Assembly (NCBI GenBank): GCA_964470515.1
Contig: CAYYDD010000035.1
Location: forward strand, 1-16,792
DNA: 16,792 nt
DNA from: RGIG3009 sp964470515
GTDB lineage: Bacteria > Bacillota > Clostridia > Oscillospirales > Acutalibacteraceae
Reading direction: 5' to 3'
Shown here piece by piece: positions 11,273-16,792 of the stretch. Numbering within the stretch: the first letter of the stretch is position 1; every line of letters begins with the position of its first letter. The notes under the pieces were generated by a model. The model was not told where the DNA came from. It was given only the letters and a program-made list of their open reading frames with translations, and made no database searches. Made by a program: the position numbers and the translations under genes.

Positions 11273-13801
11273 ATGAAAAACGTATACACTGCTGACATCG
11301 CTAAAACCGATCGCATTCAGAAGCTGATCGACGATTTGTATTCCGGCACGCCGACCATCGAGTCCACCCGCGCCGAGATCATTACCGAGAGTTTTAAGAG
11401 CACAGAGGATCTGCCGATCCATCTGCGGAAATCACACGCCTTCCGTGCGCTGGCGGAGAAATTGCCCGTCGTCATCCGTGACGATGAGCTGATCGTCGGT
11501 TGCAACTGTGTGGCGCGCCGCGGCTGCCCCACCTTCCCCGAGTTTTCCAATGCGTGGCTGGAAGAGGAATTCGATACCATTGCCGACCGCAGCGCGGACC
11601 CGTTCTACATCTCAGAAGAGTCTGCCGCCAAGCTGAAGGAGATCCACAAGTATTGGAAAGGTCGCACCACCAGCGAGCTGGCCACATCGTATATGGTGCC
11701 CGAGGCACTGACCGCCATCGAGCACAATATCTTCACCGTCGGTAACTACTATTACAACGGTGTCGGTCATGTCAGCGTGGACTACGGCAAGGTGCTGAAG
11801 ATCGGCTTCAAGGGCATTTACGAATATGCGAAGTCCGAGCGCGACAAGTGTCAGGTGTACGACAGCGATTACGCCACCCGCTTTAATTTCCTGAGCGCGG
11901 TGATGGAAAGCTGTGAGGCGGCCATCATTTTTGCGAAGCGTTACGCCGCTGCCGCACGCGAGATGGCCAACGCCTGCACCGATGCCAAGCGCCGCGAAGA
12001 GCTGATGACCGTCGCCGCTATCTGCGACAAGGTGCCCGAGAACGGTGCTGAAGGCTTCCACGAGGCCTGTCAGGCGTTCTGGTTTGTTCAGCTGCTCATC
12101 CAAACGGAGGCCAGCGGGCACTCCATCTCCCCCGGCCGTTTTGATCAGTATATGTATCCGTATTATATCAAGGATATTGAAAGCGGCAAGCTGACCCGCG
12201 AGCAGGCGCAGGAGCTTATCGACTGCGTGTGGGTAAAGCTCAACAGCCTCAATAAGGTGCGTGACTCCCTGTCGGCAGAGGGCTTTGCCGGTTACAGTAT
12301 GTTCCAGAACCTCATCGTCGGCGGTCAGGATATCAACGGCGTTGACGCTACCAACGATCTGTCCTTTATGTGCATCACGGCTTCGATGCACGTCAACCTG
12401 CCGCAGCCCTCGCTGTCGATGCGTGTCTGGAACGGCACCCCGCACGAGCTGATGGTCAAGGCGGCCGAGCTAACCAAGACCGGTATTGGTCTGCCGGCAT
12501 ACTACAACGATGAGATCATCATTCCCGCACTGATTTCCCGCGGTCTGACACTGCAGGATGCGCGCAACTACTGCATCATCGGCTGCGTTGAGCCGCAGAC
12601 CCCCGGCAAGACCGACGGCTGGCACGATGCCGCGTTCTTCAATATGTGCCGTCCGCTGGAGCTGGTGTTCTCGAACGGCGTGGACAACGGCGTGCAGGTG
12701 GGTCTGCCCACCGGTCAGCTGTCCGAGCTGGATACGTACGAAAAATTCTTTGCGGCGTACAAGAAGCAGATGGATTACGCCATCAAGCTGATGGTCAACG
12801 CCGACAATGCGGTGGATGCCGCGCATATGGAACGCTGTCCCCTGCCGTTCGCCTCGTCGATGGTCACCGATTGCATCGGCAAGGGTAAATCGGCACAGGA
12901 AGGCGGCGCGGTATACAACTTCACCGGCCCGCAGGGCTTCGGTATCGCCAACGTGGCGGATGCGCTGTATGCCATCAACGAGCTGGTATACAAGACCAAA
13001 ACCGTCACGCTCGCCCAGTATGCCGATGCGCTGAAAAATAACTTCGGTATGTCGTACAGCGACGCATACGCCAAGAACCTCACCGTTGAGGTCGTCAAGG
13101 CCATCGCACTGCAGGGCATCGAGCTCACCGGTGCGCAGGTCACCGAAATCTTCACCCAGATCAAGGAAAACGATGTGGGTGCCGCTAAGAAGAGCGAGTA
13201 TCAGGCGTTGCTCGAAAAGATCAAGGCACTGCCGAAGTTCGGTAACGACATTGACGATGTTGACCTGTTCGGTCGCGAAGCCGCCTACACCTACACCAAG
13301 CCTGTGGAAAAATACAGCAACCCGCGCGGCGGTCGCTATCACGCCGGTCTGTACCCCGTGTCGGCCAACGTGCCGCTGGGCTTGCAGACGGGTGCCACGC
13401 CGGACGGTCGTCTGGCCGGTACGCCGATTGCGGACGGTGTTTCCCCCGCGGCCGGCTGCGATGTGAACGGCCCCACGGCGGCGGCAAACTCTGTCGCGAA
13501 GCTTGACCACGGCATCGCCTCCAACGGTACGCTGTTTAATATGAAATTCCATCCCTCCGCGCTCAAGGGTGCGTCGGGCATTGAAGGCTTCATCGCCCTC
13601 ATCCGCGCGTTCTTCGATCAGAAGGGTATGCATATGCAGTTTAACGTCGTCAGCCGCGAAACGCTGCGTGATGCCCAGCAGCATCCCGAAAATTACAAAA
13701 ACCTGGTCGTTCGCGTGGCCGGCTACAGCGCGCTGTTCACCACGCTGTCGCGCTCGTTGCAGGATGATATCATCAACCGTACCGAGCAGGGAGGCTTCTA
13801 A
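11273..13801 (+). CDS. Glycyl radical enzyme, diol dehydratase type (probable 1,2-propanediol/glycerol dehydratase)
   Basis: This B12-independent, oxygen-sensitive enzyme has 842 residues. RVAGYSA (814-820) carries the glycyl radical site Gly817. GCVEP (437-441) gives the thiyl Cys438 and Glu440, the dehydratase pattern rather than the Cys-Cys pair of pyruvate formate-lyase. His166 (GVGHVS), His283-Ser284 (SGHSIS) and Asp452 (GWHD) match substrate ligands His164, His281, Ser282 and Asp447 of Clostridium butyricum glycerol dehydratase, at a constant offset of +2 before Cys438 and +5 from Cys438 to Asp452. The chain is about 50 residues longer than that enzyme between Cys438 and Gly817, which fits propanediol dehydratases such as that of Roseburia inulinivorans, as I recall. 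His166 argues against isethionate sulfite-lyase, which has Gln there. AGGAGG is 8 bases upstream. It starts the operon with its activase and shell genes. Substrate assignment is an inference. Confidence 0.88.
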   Translation: MKNVYTADIAKTDRIQKLIDDLYSGTPTIESTRAEIITESFKSTEDLPIHLRKSHAFRALAEKLPVVIRDDELIVGCNCVARRGCPTFPEFSNAWLEEEFDTIADRSADPFYISEESAAKLKEIHKYWKGRTTSELATSYMVPEALTAIEHNIFTVGNYYYNGVGHVSVDYGKVLKIGFKGIYEYAKSERDKCQVYDSDYATRFNFLSAVMESCEAAIIFAKRYAAAAREMANACTDAKRREELMTVAAICDKVPENGAEGFHEACQAFWFVQLLIQTEASGHSISPGRFDQYMYPYYIKDIESGKLTREQAQELIDCVWVKLNSLNKVRDSLSAEGFAGYSMFQNLIVGGQDINGVDATNDLSFMCITASMHVNLPQPSLSMRVWNGTPHELMVKAAELTKTGIGLPAYYNDEIIIPALISRGLTLQDARNYCIIGCVEPQTPGKTDGWHDAAFFNMCRPLELVFSNGVDNGVQVGLPTGQLSELDTYEKFFAAYKKQMDYAIKLMVNADNAVDAAHMERCPLPFASSMVTDCIGKGKSAQEGGAVYNFTGPQGFGIANVADALYAINELVYKTKTVTLAQYADALKNNFGMSYSDAYAKNLTVEVVKAIALQGIELTGAQVTEIFTQIKENDVGAAKKSEYQALLEKIKALPKFGNDIDDVDLFGREAAYTYTKPVEKYSNPRGGRYHAGLYPVSANVPLGLQTGATPDGRLAGTPIADGVSPAAGCDVNGPTAAANSVAKLDHGIASNGTLFNMKFHPSALKGASGIEGFIALIRAFFDQKGMHMQFNVVSRETLRDAQQHPENYKNLVVRVAGYSALFTTLSRSLQDDIINRTEQGGF

Positions 13802-13807
13802 GCGAAC

Positions 13808-14596
13808 ATGTCTGATTATTTAAACGTATCCGGCAGGGTCTTTGATATTCAGAAGTTCTCTGTGCACGACGGTCCGGGTATTCGCACCATTGTTTTTCTC
13901 AAGGGCTGCGCCCTGCGGTGCAAATGGTGCTGCAACCCCGAATCGCAAAAGTCTGAGATTCAGACGATGATGCAAAACGGCAAGGAAAAGATCATCGGCC
14001 GTGACGTTACGGTGGCCGAGGTGCTACAGACCGTCAAGCAGGATATGCCGTACTATCGGCGCTCCGGCGGCGGGATGACCTTGTCGGGCGGCGAGATGCT
14101 GTGCCAAAGCGACTTTGCCTACGCGTTGCTGCGCAGTGCAAAGGAAGCAGCCATCAACACTGCGGTAGAAACGACCGGCTTTGCCTCGTGGGAAACCATC
14201 GAAAAGCTACTGACGTACATCGACACCGTGCTAATGGATATCAAGCATACCGACAGTGCAAAGCATAAGGCCTTCACCACACAACCGAACGAGCTGATAC
14301 TGGAAAATGCCGTAAAAATCGCGAAAAACGCGAAAAAACTTATCATCCGTGTGCCGGTCATCCCCACCTTCAACGATACCCCGGCCGAGATCGAAGCTAT
14401 TGCGCGCTTCGCCGCCTCGCTGGAGGGCGTCACCGAGATCAACCTGCTACCGTACCACCGCTTCGGCAAGGATAAGTACGACGGGCTGGGTCGGGAGTAC
14501 CTGATGGGCGATCTGCCCTCCCCCACAGATGAGCATATGCAAACCCTCAAGGCCGTGGCGGAGCGCTGCGGATTAACCTGTAAGATAGGAGGATAA
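13808..14596 (+). CDS. Glycyl radical enzyme activating enzyme (radical SAM), short form
   Basis: This enzyme installs the glycyl radical on the preceding gene's product using S-adenosylmethionine and a [4Fe-4S] cluster. SVHDGPGIRTIVFLKGC is the family N-terminus. The cluster motif CX3CX2C is Cys34-Cys38-Cys41 (CALRCKWC). SGGGMTLSGGEML carries the GGE SAM-binding motif. At 262 residues it lacks the ~60-residue cysteine-rich insert with two extra [4Fe-4S] clusters found in many activases of non-PFL glycyl radical enzymes: no cysteine occurs between Cys42 and the Cys just after the GGE motif. It thus resembles PFL activase in layout. The ATG is 6 bases past the dehydratase stop. The only ribosome site (GGAGG) is about 13 bases away, inside the upstream gene, so translation is probably coupled. 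Confidence 0.93.
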   Translation: MSDYLNVSGRVFDIQKFSVHDGPGIRTIVFLKGCALRCKWCCNPESQKSEIQTMMQNGKEKIIGRDVTVAEVLQTVKQDMPYYRRSGGGMTLSGGEMLCQSDFAYALLRSAKEAAINTAVETTGFASWETIEKLLTYIDTVLMDIKHTDSAKHKAFTTQPNELILENAVKIAKNAKKLIIRVPVIPTFNDTPAEIEAIARFAASLEGVTEINLLPYHRFGKDKYDGLGREYLMGDLPSPTDEHMQTLKAVAERCGLTCKIGG

Positions 14597-14600
14597 CACG

Positions 14601-14975
14601 ATGGATCTAAACGAGCTGGACCTGCAGCAGAAAATGCGTATCGTGCAGGAGCTTGTCCCCGGCAAGCAGATCACCATTGCCCATATCATCGCCAATCCCG
14701 ATGATATTCTGTATCGGAAGCTGGGCCTCGATCCCGCCGTGGACTATTCCAAGACCGCCATCGGGATCGTTACGATGTCTCCGGCGGAAACGGCGATCAT
14801 CGCGGGCGATATCGCCATCAAATCCTCCGGCGTGGAGCTTGGCTTTGTGGATCGCTTCAGCGGTACGCTGATCGTGACCGGTCGCATCTCCGATGTCGCC
14901 TCCTCGCTAAACGCACTGGTGGAGTATTGCCGTGACGTACTGGGCTTTACCGTGTGCCCTATCACGAAAACGTAA
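14601..14975 (+). CDS. EutS/PduU-type microcompartment shell protein (permuted BMC domain)
   Basis: The product is a hexamer-forming shell protein of bacterial microcompartments. Its 124 residues compare with about 111-116 for EutS and PduU. Family features are RIVQELVPGKQITIAHIIANP at the start (which in EutS/PduU forms the beta-barrel cap over the pore), KTAIGIVTMSPAETAIIAGDIA, and VELGFVDRFSGTLIVTGRISDVASSL. AGGAGG is 8 bases from the ATG and overlaps the activase's last codons. The stop shares a base with the next start (TAATG). It follows the activase, as in glycyl-radical microcompartment loci. Confidence 0.92.
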   Translation: MDLNELDLQQKMRIVQELVPGKQITIAHIIANPDDILYRKLGLDPAVDYSKTAIGIVTMSPAETAIIAGDIAIKSSGVELGFVDRFSGTLIVTGRISDVASSLNALVEYCRDVLGFTVCPITKT

Positions 14976-15400
14976 TGAAAAATCTCATTTTAATGGGGCG
15001 CAGCGAAAGCGGCAAGACTACGCTGACACAGGTGTTGCGCGGCGAAACCATCGCCTATGATAAGACCCAGTACATCAAGTTTAACAACAATCTCATTGAT
15101 ACGCCCGGTGAATACGCACAAACCCATCATCTGGGTCGCGCGCTGGCACTGTATTCGTATGAGGCGGATATTGTGGGGCTGCTCATCAGCGCCACCGAGC
15201 CGTATTCGCTGTTCCCGCCGTGTGTGACTTGTATGGTGAACCGTGAGGTCATCGGTATCGTTACCAAATCCGAGCAGGAGGATGCGAACCCCGACCGCGC
15301 CGAGAATTGGTTGCGTCTGAGCGGGTGCAAGCGCGTCTTTCGTATTGATTCTGTCACCGGTTACGGTGTGAATGAATTGATTGAGTATCTCAATCAGTAA
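14975..15400 (+). CDS. EutP/PduV-family P-loop GTPase-like protein
   Basis: MKNLILMGRSESGKTTL opens the protein with a Walker A/P-loop (GRSESGKT). NLIDTPGEY is the DTPG (G3) motif and IVTKSEQ the TKxD-like G4 region. HHLGRALALYSYEADIVGLLISATEP is typical of EutP/PduV. The chain is 141 residues, near the family's usual size. A longer frame exists (ATG at 14954), but starting at 14975 restores the conserved N-terminus and forms a TAATG overlap with the EutS-type gene; there is no distinct ribosome site, so coupling is likely. PduV associates with the compartment surface in Salmonella; its exact function is unsettled. Confidence 0.9.
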   Translation: MKNLILMGRSESGKTTLTQVLRGETIAYDKTQYIKFNNNLIDTPGEYAQTHHLGRALALYSYEADIVGLLISATEPYSLFPPCVTCMVNREVIGIVTKSEQEDANPDRAENWLRLSGCKRVFRIDSVTGYGVNELIEYLNQ

Positions 15401-15422
15401 TTTTTTCAAGGAGGAAACAACT

Positions 15423-15701
15423 ATGTCACAGGAAGCTTTGGGTATGATCGAAACAAGAGGTCTGGTGGCCGCTATTGAAGCCGCCGACGCAATGGTAAAG
15501 GCTGCCAACGTTCAGCTCATCGGCACCGAGAAGATCGGCTCCGGTTTGGTGAGCGTGATGGTGCGCGGCGACGTTGGCGCCGTGAAGTCCGCAGTCGAGG
15601 CCGGCGGCTCTGCGGCTTCGAAGCTGGGCGAGATCGTCGCAACTCACGTGATCCCGAGACCGCACGGCGACGTGGAGAAAATCCTGCCCTCGCTGAAATA
15701 A
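15423..15701 (+). CDS. PduA/EutM-type BMC-domain shell protein
   Basis: This 92-residue major hexameric shell protein begins MSQEALGMIETRGLVAAIEAAD. It carries the pore motif KIGSG with Ser40, as in Salmonella PduA, whose small polar pore favours 1,2-propanediol entry. It ends ATHVIPRPHGDVEKILP, the conserved C-terminal helix. An ORF start 14 codons earlier is rejected because AGGAGG lies 8 bases from the ATG at 15423. This is the only canonical BMC-H gene in the operon. No pentameric vertex (EutN/PduN) gene is present, so a closed shell needs a gene elsewhere. Confidence 0.95.
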   Translation: MSQEALGMIETRGLVAAIEAADAMVKAANVQLIGTEKIGSGLVSVMVRGDVGAVKSAVEAGGSAASKLGEIVATHVIPRPHGDVEKILPSLK

Positions 15702-15733
15702 GTTGGTATCGCTGATCCAAGGAGGAACACGCT

Positions 15734-16675
15734 ATGTTAGTGAATATGAATGAAGTCCTGCGGCCGGCAAAAGCCAATAAATATGCCGTAGGTCTGTTCA
15801 ACGCAGTCAATCTGGAGCTGGCTCGCGGCATAATCAACGCCGCCGAGTGCACCCGGTCGCCCGTGATTATGGGCACGGCCGAGGTGCTGTTGCCGTACGG
15901 CCCGCTGGAGGAGATCTCCTACTACCTGCTTCCGATGGCGAAAAAGGCCTCGGTGCCGGTTGTGGTGCACCTAGACCACGGTCTGTCGTACGACACCTGC
16001 ATCAAAGCACTGGAGCTGGGCTTCAGCTCGATTATGTACGACTGCTCCACCGATTCCTACGAGGAAAACGTGCGCAAGGTCAAGGAGATGGCGGATATCG
16101 CCCACTCCTACGGTGCCACCATCGAGGGTGAGCTGGGTCACGTCGGTGATAACGAGGGCTCCGCTGAGGGTAGCTCGCACTTAGCCGATCCGTCTAAGTA
16201 TTTCACCGATCCCAAGCTGGCCAAGGATTTCGTGGACAAGACCGGCGTGGACGCGCTGGCCATCGCGGTAGGCAACGCCCACGGTGCGTACAAGTTGCCC
16301 CCGAAGCTGGATTTCGAGCGCATCCGCACCATCGCCCGCACGGTGGATGTTCCGCTGGTGTTGCACGGCGGCTCGGGCCTAACGGATAACGATTTCCGTC
16401 AGGCGATCCAAGAGGGCATCAGCAAGGTCAACATCTTCACGGATATCAACGTGGCGGCTGTCGAGGCGGAGTTCAAGAAGTTCTCCAGTATGGAGAAGGG
16501 TCTGATCGACCTGATCCCCGCAGCTGTCGAGGCTGTCAAGCAGGAAAGTATAAAGAAGATGAAGCTGTTCAGCAGCACCGGTAAAGCGGACACTACCCGT
16601 GTGTCCACCGAGACGGATATGGACTATATCACCCGTCTGGTAGCGGCTGAGGTCGCCAAGTATCTCAATAAATAA
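15734..16675 (+). CDS. Class II (zinc) aldolase, FbaA/GatY type, with C-terminal extension
   Basis: The enzyme cleaves a ketose-1-phosphate or ketose-bisphosphate to DHAP plus an aldehyde. Catalytic Asp81 and zinc ligand His82 (HLDHG), the EGELGHVG segment (131-138), zinc ligands His183 (NAHG) and His211 (LHGGSG), and Asn233 (KVNIFTDI) are in the order seen in GatY/FbaA. Family proteins of this type are about 285 residues and end near the match to KLFSSTGKA (278-285). Here 28 more residues follow: a Thr/Ser-rich linker and a predicted amphipathic helix, DYITRLVAAEVAKYLN. That layout resembles microcompartment encapsulation peptides. Being last in a shell-gene operon supports a cargo role. Tagatose- or fructose-bisphosphate is the default substrate by family; a 6-deoxyketose-1-phosphate is my inference. 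AAGGAGG is 8 bases before the ATG. Confidence 0.88.
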   Translation: MLVNMNEVLRPAKANKYAVGLFNAVNLELARGIINAAECTRSPVIMGTAEVLLPYGPLEEISYYLLPMAKKASVPVVVHLDHGLSYDTCIKALELGFSSIMYDCSTDSYEENVRKVKEMADIAHSYGATIEGELGHVGDNEGSAEGSSHLADPSKYFTDPKLAKDFVDKTGVDALAIAVGNAHGAYKLPPKLDFERIRTIARTVDVPLVLHGGSGLTDNDFRQAIQEGISKVNIFTDINVAAVEAEFKKFSSMEKGLIDLIPAAVEAVKQESIKKMKLFSSTGKADTTRVSTETDMDYITRLVAAEVAKYLNK

Positions 16676-16678
16676 TAA

Positions 16679-16715
16679 AAAAGGCTGAGCTTGTATAAAT
16701 TGAGTTCAGCCTTTT
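16679..16715 (+). terminator. Intrinsic terminator of the microcompartment operon
   Basis: AAAAGGCTGA (16679-16688) pairs with TCAGCCTTTT (16706-16715) over a 17-base AT-rich loop, with a T-rich tail, three bases past the aldolase stop. The IS end begins 15 bases later. Confidence 0.85.
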
Positions 16716-16729
16716 CCATTTTCTAAAAT

Positions 16730-16792
16730 TGTAGGTCTGTCAATGAAGTGTTACACACTAGGGAAAGCAGCAAGGATGTGTTTGGGAGAGTG
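16730..16792 (-). mobile_element. Second IS copy, right end only (inverted relative to the first)
   Basis: TGTAGGTCTGTCAATGAAG starts at 16730 and is the near-identical partner of the end at 404. The element continues past the window. Orientation is opposite to the left copy, with both 3' ends facing inward. Confidence 0.8.
16751..16792 (-). CDS. Transposase C-terminus (partial, continues beyond window)
   Basis: Only the last 13 codons and the stop are visible, reading HSPKHILAAFPSV. They align with RSPKHILFAFPNV at the end of the transposase in the left IS copy, differing at three residues. The stop codon is 21 bases from the IS end in both copies. Nothing more can be said of its activity. 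Confidence 0.75.
   Translation of the reverse strand, partial: HSPKHILAAFPSV

Noticed and set aside
12470..13684. 404-codon minus-strand ORF opposite the glycyl radical enzyme
   Set aside because: It mirrors a clearly conserved gene in high-GC DNA, has no recognisable domain, and lacks a ribosome site.
11273..13801. Pyruvate formate-lyase or isethionate sulfite-lyase as the identity of the glycyl radical enzyme
   Set aside because: PFL has adjacent cysteines, here there is one Cys in GCVEP; isethionate lyase has Gln at the His166 position. The His/His-Ser/Asp set matches diol dehydratases.
10903..16730. Integrative island using the tRNA-Lys 3' end as attachment site
   Set aside because: I found no second copy of the tRNA 3' sequence near 16675-16730 and no integrase gene.
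1..16792. The whole window as a composite transposon carried by the two inverted IS copies
   Set aside because: The interval holds chromosomal genes such as yebC, spoIIR and tRNA-Lys, and the two IS ends have diverged; independent insertions or contig breaks are simpler.

Overview
The window looks like a spore-forming, anaerobic, gut-type Clostridia chromosome (an Oscillospirales-like relative is my inference). The evidence is a moderately high-GC Firmicutes-style coding pattern with strong AGGAGG ribosome sites, the sporulation gene spoIIR, a pyrophosphate-type phosphofructokinase, and an oxygen-sensitive glycyl radical enzyme with microcompartment shell genes. Both ends lie inside insertion-sequence copies of one family, in opposite orientation, so the window may be a contig broken at repeats.

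Layout. (1) 1-404: 3' end of an IS element with an rve/DDE transposase, then a 25-bp tandem duplication and palindromic intergenic repeats. (2) 608-2614 (-): Entner-Doudoroff pair, KDG kinase and a KDPG aldolase fused to a C-terminal VOC (glyoxalase-fold) domain, from a promoter divergent to yebC (2781-3515, +). (3) 3579-7552 (-): an apparent amino-sugar operon, read right to left: PIG-L/LmbE deacetylase (frameshifted by an AC dinucleotide), a NagB-like isomerase/deaminase with altered key residues, a PfkB sugar kinase, then, beyond an intrinsic terminator, a PPi-dependent phosphofructokinase. A divergent AraC regulator (7664-8551, +) shares its promoter region. (4) 8653-10820 (-): spoIIR, a decayed membrane-anchored gene, and a histidine phosphatase (phosphoglycerate mutase family). 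(5) 10903-10978 (+): tRNA-Lys(TTT) with a consensus promoter. (6) 11273-16675 (+): a six-gene operon with its own promoter and terminator: diol-dehydratase-type glycyl radical enzyme, radical-SAM activase, EutS/PduU-type shell protein, EutP/PduV GTPase, PduA/EutM-type shell protein, and a class II aldolase with a C-terminal extension resembling an encapsulation peptide. (7) 16730-16792: end of the second IS copy.

How they may work together. The left half converges on lower glycolysis. KDG is phosphorylated and split to pyruvate plus glyceraldehyde-3-phosphate. An amino sugar may be deacetylated, deaminated, phosphorylated and passed to PPi-phosphofructokinase. The right-hand operon most simply encodes part of a microcompartment in which an aldolase releases an aldehyde from a sugar phosphate and a B12-independent diol dehydratase consumes the derived diol (probably 1,2-propanediol). 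The operon has no vertex protein, aldehyde dehydrogenase, phosphotransacylase or alcohol dehydrogenase, so it would be a satellite locus relying on genes elsewhere, or incomplete. The most interesting points are this compact operon with a putative aldolase cargo, and the NagB-like enzyme with substituted catalytic and phosphate-loop residues.
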